Source of the DNA: Paracidovorax avenae ATCC 19860
GTDB taxonomy: Bacteria; Pseudomonadota; Gammaproteobacteria; Burkholderiales; Burkholderiaceae_C
Direction: 5' to 3'
Length of the DNA stretch: 64,000 nucleotides
NCBI RefSeq assembly: GCF_000176855.2
Contig: NC_015138.1
Coordinates: forward strand, 930,001 to 994,000
In this document: piece after piece, positions 46,160-55,214 of the stretch
Position numbering within the stretch: the stretch's first letter is position 1
Layout of the letters: each line of letters opens with the position of its first letter
The notes under the pieces: model-generated
What the model was told of the DNA's origin: nothing
The model's database searches: none
Seen by the model: the letters and a program-made list of their open reading frames with translations, nothing else
Program-made: the position numbers and the translations under genes

Positions 46160-46609
46160 ATGGAATGCACAGTCACCTGGACCGGCGCCTCGGGCACGCG
46201 CTCGGGCATGGGGTTCATCGCGGAAACCGGCAGCGGCCACATCCTGGCCATGGACGGCGCCCCCGATGCTGCCAACCCCGCCAACGGCGGTCAGAACTTC
46301 GCGCCCCGGCCGATGGAGACCGTCCTTGCCGGCACCGGCGGCTGCACGGCGTATGACGTGGTGCTCATCCTGCGGCGGGGCCGCCACGATGTGCGCGGTT
46401 GCAGCGTGAAGCTCAGCTCGGAGCGCGCGGACACGGATCCGAAGGTGTTCACCCGCATCCACATGCAATTCACCGTCACCGGCAAGGCTTTGCCGCCCGC
46501 CGCGGTCGAGCGTGCCATCGCCATGAGCCACGAGAAATACTGCTCCGCGAGCATCATGCTGGGCAAGACGGCAGAGATCACCACCGGCTTCGACATCGTG
46601 GAGGTCTGA
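46160..46609 (+). CDS. OsmC family protein
   Basis: The 149-residue OsmC/YhfA-type protein has the two redox-active cysteines C62 (LAGTGGCTAYDVVLIL) and C128 (SHEKYCSASIMLGKT) characteristic of the family, which reduces organic hydroperoxides or acts in related thiol chemistry. The start at 46160 has TGGGA about 10 bp upstream; an ATG at 46145 is also in frame. It is convergent with coq7 and divergent from ilvA. Confidence 0.88.
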   Translation: MECTVTWTGASGTRSGMGFIAETGSGHILAMDGAPDAANPANGGQNFAPRPMETVLAGTGGCTAYDVVLILRRGRHDVRGCSVKLSSERADTDPKVFTRIHMQFTVTGKALPPAAVERAIAMSHEKYCSASIMLGKTAEITTGFDIVEV

Positions 46610-46625
46610 GCCCGTCCCGTACTCT

Positions 46626-47243
46626 CTATATATGGTGCGCCGTGGCCGTCATTACCCGGGCCGCGGCGGCCATGAGCACCCGGGCCGGTGCGGGCAGGTC
46701 CGTCGCGCCGGCGGCTCGTGCGTCGTCCGCATGCCGCTGCTCGTCGGCCTGCATGCGCTCGATCACCGCCAGGGAGGGGGCGTCCTGCGCCGGCATGCGG
46801 TCCAGGTGCCCCTGCAGATGGCGCGCCACCTGGTTTTCCGTCTCCACCACGAAACCCAGGCTCGCGGCATCGCTGACCTGGGCCGCTGTCCAGCCGATCG
46901 CGAATGCGCCCGCGAACCAGAGCGGATTCAGCAGGCTGGGCCGGCTGCCCAGCGCGTCGAGGCGTTCGGCCGTCCAGGCCAGGTGATCGGTTTCCTCGCG
47001 GGCAGCCTCCAGCAACCGGGCGCGCAGCGCCGGGTCGCGCGTGACGGCGGCCTGCCCCATGTAGAGAGCCTGCGCGCATACTTCGCCCACGTGGTTCACC
47101 CGCATGAGCGCGCCGGCCTCGCGCCGCTGGGCGGGCGACAGGTCGCCTTCCGGCAGGCCTTTGGCGGGCGACGGCTGCGCGGCGCGGGGTCGTGCGAAGA
47201 GCGTGCGCAAGGCGTTGTCCGCGGCTATCAAGAGCTTGTCCAT
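46626..47243 (-). CDS. coq7: Demethoxyubiquinone hydroxylase Coq7
   Basis: The 205-residue di-iron protein hydroxylates demethoxyubiquinone in ubiquinone synthesis. It has the ferritin-like ligand motifs [33 protein letters not shown] and DEQRHADDA, and the characteristic [20 protein letters not shown] membrane-associated helix. Many beta-proteobacteria use Coq7 in place of UbiF. The gene is monocistronic here, convergent with the OsmC gene, with the porin promoter region behind it. Confidence 0.93.
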   Translation of the reverse strand: MDKLLIAADNALRTLFARPRAAQPSPAKGLPEGDLSPAQRREAGALMRVNHVGEVCAQALYMGQAAVTRDPALRARLLEAAREETDHLAWTAERLDALGSRPSLLNPLWFAGAFAIGWTAAQVSDAASLGFVVETENQVARHLQGHLDRMPAQDAPSLAVIERMQADEQRHADDARAAGATDLPAPARVLMAAAARVMTATAHHI

Positions 47244-47347
47244 GGCGATGAATGTCGATGGCAGAAGGGTTGGATTGCTGCAAAAAGAGTAGCGGAAGGC
47301 CCCGGTTCCATCGCGTCCTATCTCAATTCCAGGGAACCTTTTTGTGT

Positions 47348-47363
47348 GTTGCGATGCTGCAAC
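47348..47363. repeat. GTTGC palindrome 1 upstream of the porin gene
   Basis: GTTGC (47348-47352) and GCAAC (47359-47363) with a 6-bp spacer. A second pair with the same arms occurs about 70 bp downstream over the predicted -10. Confidence 0.5.
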
Positions 47364-47400
47364 GAAATAGGGCTTTCGGGGCGATTGTGCGGGAATTCCT

Positions 47401-47429
47401 TTGCGAAACGGAACGGCCTCTGTTGCAAT
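47401..47429 (+). promoter_or_regulatory. Predicted sigma-70 promoter of the Omp32-type porin
   Basis: TTGCGA (47401-47406), a 17-bp spacer and TGCAAT (47424-47429) resemble -35 and -10 boxes. They stand about 110 bp before the porin ATG, giving a leader of about 100 nt. Confidence 0.45.
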
Positions 47430-47438
47430 AAGGGCAAC
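47422..47438. repeat. GTTGC palindrome 2 overlapping the porin -10
   Basis: GTTGC (47422-47426) and GCAAC (47434-47438) with a 7-bp spacer, overlapping the predicted -10 element; a regulator bound here would block the promoter. Confidence 0.5.
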
Positions 47439-47537
47439 TTCCCCACCAGGAGGTTGGCCCGGGGTTGGCGGACTGCGCCTGTAGTGCGTACCAGCCCCCC
47501 GAACCGGCGCCCTCGTTTAACCTTGGAGTAACTCGCA

Positions 47538-48611
47538 ATGAAAAAATCCCTGATTGCCCTGGCCGTGCTGGCTGCTTCCGGCGCTGCAATGGCTCAATCT
47601 TCCGTCACGATGTTCGGTATCGTCGATACGGGTGTTGCCTACATCAACAACGCCAACTCTGCTGGTCAGAACGTGTACGGCCTGACCACCAGCGGCAACG
47701 CCACGAGCCGTCTGGGCTTCCGTGGTACGGAAGACCTCGGCGGTGGCCTGAAGGCTGGCTTCTGGCTCGAAGGCGAGATCTTCGGCGACAACGGCAACGC
47801 CAACGGCTTCAACTTCCAACGCCGCTCCACCCTGAGCCTGGCTGGCAACTTCGGTGAAGTGCGCCTGGGCCGCGAACTGACCCCTTCGTACAACAAGGCC
47901 AGCAGCTATGACCTGTTCGGCCAGGCTGGTATCGGCCAGTTCCAAGGCTGGAACGAGTGGCTCGGCCTGAACGGCGCTACCAGCGTGACCGCTGACACGA
48001 ACAACATCCGTTCGAGCAACATGGTCAGCTACTACACCCCCAACTTCGGTGGCTTCACCGGCGGCGTGGGCTATGGCTTCGACGAGCAAACCGTGGGCAA
48101 GGCTGGCCGTTACTTCGGTGGCTACGCTGCATACGACAACGGCCCCCTGAGCGTGACCGTGTCCTATGACCAACGCAACACCGGCTTCACGCTGGCTGGC
48201 GTTTCCGCTACCGGCAAGCACAACATCCTGACCGTGGGCGCTTCCTACGACCTGAACGTTGCCAAGCTGATCGCCATCGCCCAACAATCGAAGTACGAAG
48301 CTGACGGCTTCTCCGGCGACGCCAAGTTCAACAACTACGCCCTGGGTGCTTCCATGCCCGTCGGCGCTGGCGAATTCAAGCTGCAATACGCCCTGTACGA
48401 CCAGAAGGCCATCGACTCCAAGGCACACCAGCTGTCCCTGGGCTATGTCCACAACCTGTCCAAGCGCACCGCTCTGTACGGCACCGTGGCTTACCTGAAG
48501 AACAAGGACAACTCCAACCTCGGCCTGGCCACCAAGGGCCTGACCGTTGCCGGCCCTGGCATCGGCAACAACCAGACCGGCGTGCAAGTCGGTATCCGTC
48601 ACGCTTTCTGA
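47538..48611 (+). CDS. Outer-membrane porin (Omp32-type)
   Basis: The 357-residue Gram-negative porin has a signal peptide cleaved after MKKSLIALAVLAASGAAMA, then SSVTMFGIVDTGVAY and SRLGFRGTEDLGGGLKAGFW, as in the anion-selective Omp32 of Comamonadaceae, and a C-terminal VGIRHAF ending in Phe for BAM recognition. A GGAG ribosome site lies 10 bp before the ATG. Codon choice is strongly biased (Gln CAA, Gly GGT/GGC, Ala GCT) relative to neighbours, a sign of very high expression. A strong terminator follows. Confidence 0.95.
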   Translation: MKKSLIALAVLAASGAAMAQSSVTMFGIVDTGVAYINNANSAGQNVYGLTTSGNATSRLGFRGTEDLGGGLKAGFWLEGEIFGDNGNANGFNFQRRSTLSLAGNFGEVRLGRELTPSYNKASSYDLFGQAGIGQFQGWNEWLGLNGATSVTADTNNIRSSNMVSYYTPNFGGFTGGVGYGFDEQTVGKAGRYFGGYAAYDNGPLSVTVSYDQRNTGFTLAGVSATGKHNILTVGASYDLNVAKLIAIAQQSKYEADGFSGDAKFNNYALGASMPVGAGEFKLQYALYDQKAIDSKAHQLSLGYVHNLSKRTALYGTVAYLKNKDNSNLGLATKGLTVAGPGIGNNQTGVQVGIRHAF

Positions 48612-48652
48612 TGCATGGCTGGCTCTGCCAGCTTGACTCAGCAAGTCAAAAG

Positions 48653-48681
48653 CCGCTGCCCTCGGGCAGCGGTTTTTTTTT
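48653..48681 (+). terminator. Rho-independent terminator of the porin gene
   Basis: CCGCTGCCC (48653-48661) pairs with GGGCAGCGG (48664-48672), followed directly by nine T residues (48673-48681). It is 42 bp after the porin stop codon and separates it from the second porin. Confidence 0.93.
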
Positions 48682-48804
48682 GTCACTTCGGTAACAGGAA
48701 CTAAGGGAAAACGACTGTGGGTATGCCGCTAACGCATGTTCCGATGCAAGTCATTGATTTCTAGAATAAAAGTTCCTTCACCCTCCCGCAGAAAGAGACA
48801 ACAC

Positions 48805-49929
48805 ATGCGTATTTCGTCTGTGAAAAAAACGGTGGCACTGACCACCCTGGCAGTAGCGGCTCCCTTCACGTTCGCGCAGCAGGCCGGCACGAGCAGCGTC
48901 CAGCTGTACGGCATCGTGGACATGGCGTATCGCCATACCAACAACGAGGGGCCCGCCGGTAGCCCGGGCGGTTCGCTGAGCCAGATGGTCGGCGGAGGCA
49001 TGTCCCAGAGCCGTTGGGGCATCAACGTGACCGAAGACATGGGAGGCGGGCTGAAGGCCCTGGTCAACCTGGAAAACCGTTTCGGCGCCGACACCGGCAC
49101 GCCGGCCACGCCGTACTTCCAGCAATCCTGGGTGGGCCTGCAGGGCGGCTTCGGCCGCGTGACGCTGGGCCGCCAATACAACATCCTCTTCGACCTGGTG
49201 ACCAGCACGTATGCGTCCTACCCGTACTCGCCGTACATGGACGTCTACAAGCCCGAGATCGGTTTCGCGCTGGGTGCGCGTGCCGACAACATGATCAAGT
49301 ACATGGCCGAGGTCGGCCCGTGGCGTGGCGGACTGCAGTATTCCTTTGACGAAAAGAGCGCCACGGGCGGCAAGACGGCCGGCGGCTACATCCGCTATGC
49401 GTCGGGCGGCCTGGCCGCCGGCCTGGGCTACCAGAACTACGAGTTCGCTTCCGGCAAGAAGATCGACGCCTGGACGCTGGGCGGCTCCTACCGCATGGGC
49501 AACTGGTACTTCAACGGCGGCTACGGCCAGAACAAGGTGGACGACGGGCTCACCGCCGTGGACCGTGCCGTGCTCTCCGCGATGTGGCAGGGCGGCATCA
49601 ACGGCGGCTTCGGCGGCCCGGCCTTCCTGGCGGCCAACAAGCGCACGATCTACAAGATCGGCGCGGGCTACCAGATCACTCCGCAGATCAACCTGGGCGC
49701 GCACTACTTCCGTGCGGAGCAGAAGGGCAATACCGATCTCGCCAAGGCCAAGGCCGATTTCTTCACCATGGCCCTCGATTACGCATTCTCGAAGCGGACG
49801 GACGCCTACATCGAGGTGGACCACACCAAGCTCAAGGGTGACCAGGTCAGCCTGAACAACTACGCCGGCCAGGCCAACGGCGCCAAGTCGCGCACCGGCT
49901 ACACCATCGGCCTGCGTCATCGTTTCTGA
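48805..49929 (+). CDS. Gram-negative porin (second)
   Basis: The 374-residue porin has a signal peptide (MRISSVKKTVALTTLAVAAP, cleaved near TFAQQ), SSVQLYGIVDMAYRH, SRWGINVTEDMGGGLKALVN and a C-terminus TIGLRHRF. It belongs to the same family as the preceding porin but is clearly diverged and lacks its extreme codon bias, so it is probably less expressed. The ATG at 48805 was chosen because the preceding 23 residues of open frame are basic and not signal-like; GAAAGAGA precedes it. Confidence 0.93.
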   Translation: MRISSVKKTVALTTLAVAAPFTFAQQAGTSSVQLYGIVDMAYRHTNNEGPAGSPGGSLSQMVGGGMSQSRWGINVTEDMGGGLKALVNLENRFGADTGTPATPYFQQSWVGLQGGFGRVTLGRQYNILFDLVTSTYASYPYSPYMDVYKPEIGFALGARADNMIKYMAEVGPWRGGLQYSFDEKSATGGKTAGGYIRYASGGLAAGLGYQNYEFASGKKIDAWTLGGSYRMGNWYFNGGYGQNKVDDGLTAVDRAVLSAMWQGGINGGFGGPAFLAANKRTIYKIGAGYQITPQINLGAHYFRAEQKGNTDLAKAKADFFTMALDYAFSKRTDAYIEVDHTKLKGDQVSLNNYAGQANGAKSRTGYTIGLRHRF

Positions 49930-50240
49930 TCCGTCCGCGGGTGGCGGGCTGGCGGTGTGATGCTGCCGGCTCGCCGGCACCTTTGGTGCGAAATCCTGCT
50001 TGAGCAGGCCTGCATGCCCTCCTGCCCGCCATGGGCCGGAGGGCATGCGTCCGTCTGGCCCGCCTGTTGCCCGTTGGCAGCCCCCGTATCCGTCGCTCGC
50101 CGGCAAGGCGCATGCCCGGTGTCCATGAAGCCGGCCTTGCCGGTCCCGGGCCGGGGCCGACAACCATCCGCGATGGCGCGGGTATTGCATGCAGTGGCCG
50201 TATGCCCTGCTAGCATGCCTGCTTCTCTGCCGCTCCTACG
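49930..50240. other. 311-bp intergenic region rich in hairpins
   Basis: No supported gene lies between the second porin and the ABC permease. Hairpins include CCTGC/GCAGG (49995-49999 with 50004-50008) and the long dyad at 50012-50048. No T-run follows any of them. The right half should contain the promoter of the dpp-type operon, but no clear boxes were identified. Confidence 0.5.
50012..50048. repeat. Perfect 11-bp inverted repeat forming a long stem-loop
   Basis: GCATGCCCTCC (50012-50022) and GGAGGGCATGC (50038-50048) are exact reverse complements. The inner GCCC/GGGC extends the stem around a short loop. It may end the porin transcript or protect its 3' end; it lies about 80-120 bp past the porin stop. 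Confidence 0.7.
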
Positions 50241-51221
50241 ATGCTTGCCTTCATTCTGAGACGCCTCATCCAGGCCGTGATCGTCATGGTCGCGGTGGCC
50301 TTCATCTCCTTCATGCTGTTCCAGTATGTGGGTGATCCCGTCACCTTCCTGCTCGGGCAGGACGCCACGCCGGACCAGATCCGGGACATGCGGGCGGCAC
50401 TCGGGCTGGACCAGCCCTTCATCGTGCAGTTCTGGCATTTCCTCGTGAACGCGGCGCAGGGCGAGTTCGGCCTGAGCCTCCGGCAGGGCGCCAAGGTGTC
50501 CAGCCTGATCGCCGAGCGGTTCCCGGCCACGCTGGAACTGGCGCTGGTCGCTGCCGTCCTGGCCCTGGTGGTCGGGGTGCCCATGGGCGTGTATGCGGCG
50601 CTGCGCCGTGGCACCTTCACGAGCCAGCTGTTCATGACGCTGTCGCTGCTGGGGGTGTCGCTGCCCACCTTCCTCATCGGCATCCTGCTGATCCTCGTGT
50701 TCGCCGTCCACCTGGGGTGGTTCCCCAGTTTCGGGCGCGGGCCGGTCACGCAGGTCGGCTGGTGGAGCACGGGCCTGCTCAATGCCAAGGGCTGGCACCA
50801 CATCACGCTGCCGGCGGTGACGCTGGCCATCTTCCAGCTCACGCTCATCATGCGCCTCGTGCGCGCCGAAATGCTGGAGGTGCTGCGTACCGACTACATC
50901 AAGTTCGCCCGCGCCCGCGGCCTGTCCGACCGGGCCATCCATTTCGGGCACGCACTGAAGAACACGCTGGTGCCGGTGATGACGATCACCGGCCTGCAGC
51001 TGGGCGGCCTCATCGCCTTCGCCATCATCACCGAGACGGTGTTCCAGTGGCCCGGCATGGGCCTGCTCTTCATCCAGGCGGTGACGTTCGCGGATATTCC
51101 CGTGATGGCGGCCTACCTCTGCCTGATCGCGCTGATCTTCGTGGTGATCAACCTGGTCGTGGACCTGCTGTATTTCGCGGTCGATCCGCGGCTGCGGGTG
51201 GGCAAGGCCGGAGGGCACTGA
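50241..51221 (+). CDS. Peptide-type ABC transporter permease (DppB-like)
   Basis: The 326-residue permease has six membrane spans. The N-terminus MLAFILRRLIQAVIVMVAVA is typical of DppB/GsiC proteins, followed by TFLLGQDATPDQIRDMRAALGLDQP. The EAA loop reads RTDYIKFARARGLSDRAIHFGHALKN and the C-terminal part is ITETVFQWPGMGLLFIQAV. It is the first gene of an operon containing an M20 hydrolase, the binding protein, a second permease and two ATPases. Confidence 0.92.
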   Translation: MLAFILRRLIQAVIVMVAVAFISFMLFQYVGDPVTFLLGQDATPDQIRDMRAALGLDQPFIVQFWHFLVNAAQGEFGLSLRQGAKVSSLIAERFPATLELALVAAVLALVVGVPMGVYAALRRGTFTSQLFMTLSLLGVSLPTFLIGILLILVFAVHLGWFPSFGRGPVTQVGWWSTGLLNAKGWHHITLPAVTLAIFQLTLIMRLVRAEMLEVLRTDYIKFARARGLSDRAIHFGHALKNTLVPVMTITGLQLGGLIAFAIITETVFQWPGMGLLFIQAVTFADIPVMAAYLCLIALIFVVINLVVDLLYFAVDPRLRVGKAGGH

Positions 51222-51222
51222 C

Positions 51223-52470
51223 ATGGCGGTCGCAGCATCCAAGCCGGCACCGTCCGCAACACCCCGCCTGCGGGCCGGCGGCCGCGCCTTCGCCCACATC
51301 GCACAGTTCCACCCGGAACTGACCACGTTCCGGCGCGACCTGCATGCCCATCCCGAACTGGGTTTCGAGGAGGTGTACACGGGCTCGCGCGTGAAAGAGG
51401 CGCTCAAGGTGTGCGGGGTGGACGAGATCCACGACGGCATCGGCCGCACCGGCATCGTGGCGGTGATCCATGGCCGCAGCCGTTCCAGCGGCAGCATGAT
51501 CGGCCTGCGGGCCGACATGGATGCACTGCCCATGTCGGAGCAGAACGAGTTCACCTGGAAGTCCTGCAAGCCCGGGCTCATGCATGGCTGCGGCCACGAC
51601 GGCCATACGGCCATGCTCGTGGGGGCCGCGCGCTACCTTGCCGCCACGCGCCATTTCGACGGCACGGCCGTGCTCATCTTTCAGCCCGGCGAGGAGGGCT
51701 TCGGCGGTGCGCGCGTGATGATCGAGGACGGCCTGTTCGACCGCTTTCCCGTGCAGTCGGTCTATGCCATGCACAACTGGCCGGCCATGCGGCCGGGCAC
51801 CATCGGCCTCAATTCCGGGGCGATGATGGCTTCTGCCGACCGCATCACCATCGAGATCACGGGCCGCGGAGGCCATGGCGCCCACCCCTACCAGACCGTG
51901 GACGTGGTGCTGGTGGCCGCCCACATCATCACTGCGGTGCAAGGCATCGTCTCGCGCAACGTGCGCCCGCTCGACAGCGCGGTGATCAGCCTGTGCGCGA
52001 TGCAGGCGGGCGACCTGGGTGCCTTCAGCGTGCTGCCCGGCACGGCCACGCTGGTGGGCACGGTGCGCACATTTTCGCCCGCTGTGCAGGAGATGATCGA
52101 GCAGCGCCTCAAGGACCTGTGCAGTGCGGTGGCGCTGGGCTTCGGTGCCACGGCCACCGTACGCTACGAGCGCATCTATCCCGCGACCATCAATACCGAG
52201 AGCGACGCGCAGTTCGCGGGGGACGTGGCGGTGTCGATCGTCGGTGCCGAGAACGTGGTGCGCGACCTCGAGCCCAGCATGGGCGCGGAGGATTTCTCCT
52301 TCATGCTGCAGAGCAAGCCGGGCGCCTACCTGCGCATCGGGCAGGGCACCGGGCCCGGCCACAGCGCGCTGCACAACAGCCGGTACGACTTCAATGACGA
52401 AATCCTGCCCCTGGGCGCCGCGCTGCATGCGGGCCTGGTCGAGCAGGCGATGCCGCTGGCAGCGGTCTGA
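51223..52470 (+). CDS. M20 family amidohydrolase (hippurate/N-acyl-amino-acid type)
   Basis: The 415-residue metallohydrolase has metal-site motifs HAHPELGFEE, GLRADMDALPM, MHGCGHDGHTAMLVGAA and IFQPGEEGFGGARVMIEDG, with HGAHPYQTVD of the lid domain and MGAEDFSFMLQ near the C-terminus. Such M20D enzymes cleave N-acyl amino acids, hippurate or short peptides. One base separates it from the permease gene, and the binding protein follows 10 bp on, so it very likely hydrolyses what the transporter imports. No signal peptide: cytoplasmic. Confidence 0.92.
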   Translation: MAVAASKPAPSATPRLRAGGRAFAHIAQFHPELTTFRRDLHAHPELGFEEVYTGSRVKEALKVCGVDEIHDGIGRTGIVAVIHGRSRSSGSMIGLRADMDALPMSEQNEFTWKSCKPGLMHGCGHDGHTAMLVGAARYLAATRHFDGTAVLIFQPGEEGFGGARVMIEDGLFDRFPVQSVYAMHNWPAMRPGTIGLNSGAMMASADRITIEITGRGGHGAHPYQTVDVVLVAAHIITAVQGIVSRNVRPLDSAVISLCAMQAGDLGAFSVLPGTATLVGTVRTFSPAVQEMIEQRLKDLCSAVALGFGATATVRYERIYPATINTESDAQFAGDVAVSIVGAENVVRDLEPSMGAEDFSFMLQSKPGAYLRIGQGTGPGHSALHNSRYDFNDEILPLGAALHAGLVEQAMPLAAV

Positions 52471-52480
52471 GGGTATGACG

Positions 52481-54061
52481 ATGAATTTCTCACGCACGGC
52501 ATTGCGCGCCACCATCGGCGCTTCCCTGGTCGCGGCGGCCTGTGCGGCCGGGGCGCAGACCATCCGCGTCGCCAACCAGGGCGACGCGCTGTCGATGGAC
52601 CCGTATTCCCTGAACGAGAGCCTGCAGCTCAGCGTGACCGGCAATGTCTATGAACCGCTCGTGGGCCGCAACAAGGACCTGAGCCTGGCGCCGGCACTGG
52701 CGACGCGCTGGACGCAGACCTCGCCCACGGTGTGGCGGTTCGAGTTGCGCCGGGGCGTGCGCTTCCACGACGGCAGCCCGTTCACTGCCGACGACGTGCT
52801 GTTCTCGCTGGCGCGCACGCAGGCCGGCAGTTCTGACATGAAGACGTACACCAACGACTTCAAGGAAGTGCGCAAGGTGGACGACTACACGGTCGAGATC
52901 GAGACCAAGTCCCCGTATCCCATCCTGCCCGACGTCCTCACGCTGGTGTACATGATGTCCCGCAAGTGGTGCGAGGCGAACCAGGCCGTCGAGCCGGTGG
53001 ACCGGCGCAAGGGCGTGGAGAACGCGGCATCGTTCCGGGCCAACGGCACGGGGCCGTTCCGGCTGCGCGAGCGCCAGCCCGGCGTGCGCACAGTGTTCAC
53101 GCGCAACGCGCAGTACTGGGGCGCGATCGAGGGCAACGTGGCCGAGGTGGTCTTCACCCCCATCGGCAACGACGCCACGCGTGTCGCGGCGCTGCTGTCG
53201 GGCCAGGTGGATGTCATGGAGCCCGTGCCCGTGCAGGACATCGAGCGCGTGAACACGAGCCCTCTCACGCGCGCCGTGACCGGGCCCGAGTTGCGCACCA
53301 TTTTCCTGGGCATGGACCAGAAGCGCGACGAGCTGCTGTATTCGAGCGTGAAGGGCAAGAACCCGTTCAAGGACAAGCGCGTGCGCCAGGCCTTCTACCA
53401 GGCCATCGACATCGAGGGCATCCGCAAGACGGTGATGCGCGGAGCATCCAATCCTTCGGCGCTGCTGGTCGGCCCGGGCGTCAACGGCTTCCAGCCCGAC
53501 ATCAAGCGGCTGCCCTACGATGCCGATGCGGCGCGCAAGCTGCTCGCCGACGCCGGCTATCCGAACGGGTTCGAGGTGGGCATGAATTGTCCGAACGACC
53601 GTTACGTGAACGATGCGCGCATCTGCCAGGCCGTGGCCGCCAACCTGGCGCGCATCGGCGTGAAGGTGAACCTGCAGGCGGAGACCAAGGGCACGTATTT
53701 CCCCAAGGTGCTGCGGCGGGACACCAGTTTCTACATGCTGGGCTGGATGCCCGCCACCTACGACGCGCACAACGCGATGAATGCGCTGATGGCCTGCGTG
53801 GACGACAAGGGCGCCGGGCAGTTCAACCTGGGCGGGTACTGCAATCCCAAGGTGGATGAACTCACGCGGCAGGTGCAATCGGAGACCGACAAGTCCCGGC
53901 GCGACGCGATGATCCGCCAGGCCTTCGAGATCCATGCGGCCGACGTGGGCCACATCCCGCTGCACCAGCAGGCGCTGGCCTGGGGCGTGTCGCGCAAGGT
54001 GGCGCTGGTGCAGATGGCCGACAACTTCATGCCGTTCAAGTGGATGAGCCTCGCGAAATGA
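52481..54061 (+). CDS. Periplasmic substrate-binding protein, SBP family 5
   Basis: The 526-residue binding protein has a signal peptide cleaved near A25 (LVAAACAAGA before QTIRVANQGD). The solute-binding family 5 features are DALSMDPYSLNESLQ, VYEPLVGRNKDLSLAPALAT, VWRFELRRGVRFHDGSPFTA, DDVLFSLAR and NPFKDKRVRQAFYQAIDIEG. The start at 52481 is preferred over the ATG at 52475 because GAGGG lies 7 bp before it. It should deliver peptides or acylated amino acids to the permeases of this operon. Confidence 0.93.
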   Translation: MNFSRTALRATIGASLVAAACAAGAQTIRVANQGDALSMDPYSLNESLQLSVTGNVYEPLVGRNKDLSLAPALATRWTQTSPTVWRFELRRGVRFHDGSPFTADDVLFSLARTQAGSSDMKTYTNDFKEVRKVDDYTVEIETKSPYPILPDVLTLVYMMSRKWCEANQAVEPVDRRKGVENAASFRANGTGPFRLRERQPGVRTVFTRNAQYWGAIEGNVAEVVFTPIGNDATRVAALLSGQVDVMEPVPVQDIERVNTSPLTRAVTGPELRTIFLGMDQKRDELLYSSVKGKNPFKDKRVRQAFYQAIDIEGIRKTVMRGASNPSALLVGPGVNGFQPDIKRLPYDADAARKLLADAGYPNGFEVGMNCPNDRYVNDARICQAVAANLARIGVKVNLQAETKGTYFPKVLRRDTSFYMLGWMPATYDAHNAMNALMACVDDKGAGQFNLGGYCNPKVDELTRQVQSETDKSRRDAMIRQAFEIHAADVGHIPLHQQALAWGVSRKVALVQMADNFMPFKWMSLAK

Positions 54062-54125
54062 CGCGCTGATCCGTTCCGTTCGCGTGGATATGCCGCTGTG
54101 CTCCACGCCTTTTCCGAATCCCACG

Positions 54126-55037
54126 ATGAAAAAAACGCTCTCCCGATGGCTCGACAGCGATGTCGGCTACAGCTTTCGCACCTCGCCCGTCGCCATCGGC
54201 GCCGCGGCGATCGCGGTGGTGTGCGTGTTCTGCTCGCTGTTCGCGGGCTGGGTGGCGCCGCACAACCCGTTCGACCTCACCACGCTCGAACTGAGCGACG
54301 CCCGGTTGCCGCCGGCCTGGAGCGACGGGGGATCCTGGAAGTATCCGTTCGGCACGGACGACCAGGGGCGCGACATCCTTTCGGCGTTGATCTACGGCGC
54401 GCGCATTTCGCTCGTCGTCGGCCTGGCATCGGTGGCGCTGTCGGTGGTGGTGGGTGTGGCCCTGGGGCTGCTGGCGGGCTTCAAGGGCGGCTGGATCGAT
54501 GCGGTGCTCATGCGCCTGTGCGATGTGATGCTGTCCTTTCCAGCGATCCTGGTGGCCCTGCTGATCGCCGGGGTAGGCCGTGCGGTGTTTCCCAACGCGC
54601 ACGAGTCGCTGGCCTTCGGCGTGCTGATCCTGTCCATCTCGCTCACGGGCTGGGTGCAGTACGCGCGTACGGTGCGCGGTTCCACGCTGGTGGAGCGCAA
54701 CAAGGAATACGTGCAGGCTGCCCGGGTGACGGGCGTGTCGTCCTCGCGCATCATGAGGCGCCACGTGCTGCCCAACGTGCTCGGGCCGGTGATGGTGCTG
54801 GCCACCATCCAGGTGGCCACGGCGATCATCACCGAGGCGACCCTGTCCTTCCTGGGCGTGGGTGCGCCGCCCACGTCGCCCTCGCTCGGCACGCTGATCC
54901 GCATCGGCAACGATTACCTTTTCTCGGGCGAATGGTGGATCACGGTGTTCCCGGGCGTGATGCTGGTGCTGATCGCGCTCTCCGTGAACCTGCTGGGTGA
55001 CTGGCTGCGCGATGCGCTGAATCCTCGGCTGCGCTAG
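54126..55037 (+). CDS. Peptide-type ABC transporter permease (DppC-like)
   Basis: The 303-residue second permease has an N-terminal cytoplasmic segment (MKKTLSRWLDSDVGYSFRTS), six spans, the DppC hallmark PFGTDDQGRDILSALIYGAR and the EAA loop KEYVQAARVTGVSSSRIMRRHVLPN. The frame is open to ATGs at 54084 and 54090, but the start at 54126 gives the usual N-terminus. The GC-rich repeat follows before the ATPase genes. Confidence 0.9.
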   Translation: MKKTLSRWLDSDVGYSFRTSPVAIGAAAIAVVCVFCSLFAGWVAPHNPFDLTTLELSDARLPPAWSDGGSWKYPFGTDDQGRDILSALIYGARISLVVGLASVALSVVVGVALGLLAGFKGGWIDAVLMRLCDVMLSFPAILVALLIAGVGRAVFPNAHESLAFGVLILSISLTGWVQYARTVRGSTLVERNKEYVQAARVTGVSSSRIMRRHVLPNVLGPVMVLATIQVATAIITEATLSFLGVGAPPTSPSLGTLIRIGNDYLFSGEWWITVFPGVMLVLIALSVNLLGDWLRDALNPRLR

Positions 55038-55214
55038 ACATGGAGCACAACCCCCTGAGCGGCTGCGCCGCTTCCCCCTTCTCTCGTCGCTGCGCGACGG
55101 GAATGGGGACGCCGCCAGCGCGGCGGGGCGGCCCTTGCGCGGCGGCCCTGGCCTGGGCCGCGCCGATGGCACGCGCCGTGCCGAATGCAACGGATAACGG
55201 ATGGATGGCCTGCC
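55038..55214 (+). repeat. GC-rich interspersed repeat (copy 2) inside the dpp-type operon
   Basis: The gap between the permease and first ATPase gene holds CCCCCTGAG (55051-55059), a TTCCCCC tract and GGGACGCCGCCAG (55106-55118), then a G/C-rich section with repeated GGCGGCCC/GGCCGCG blocks. Order and orientation match the element between gspI and gspJ, though the middle is about 20 bp longer. It adds 177 bp to an operon whose other joints are 1 to 64 bp or overlap. Confidence 0.6.
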
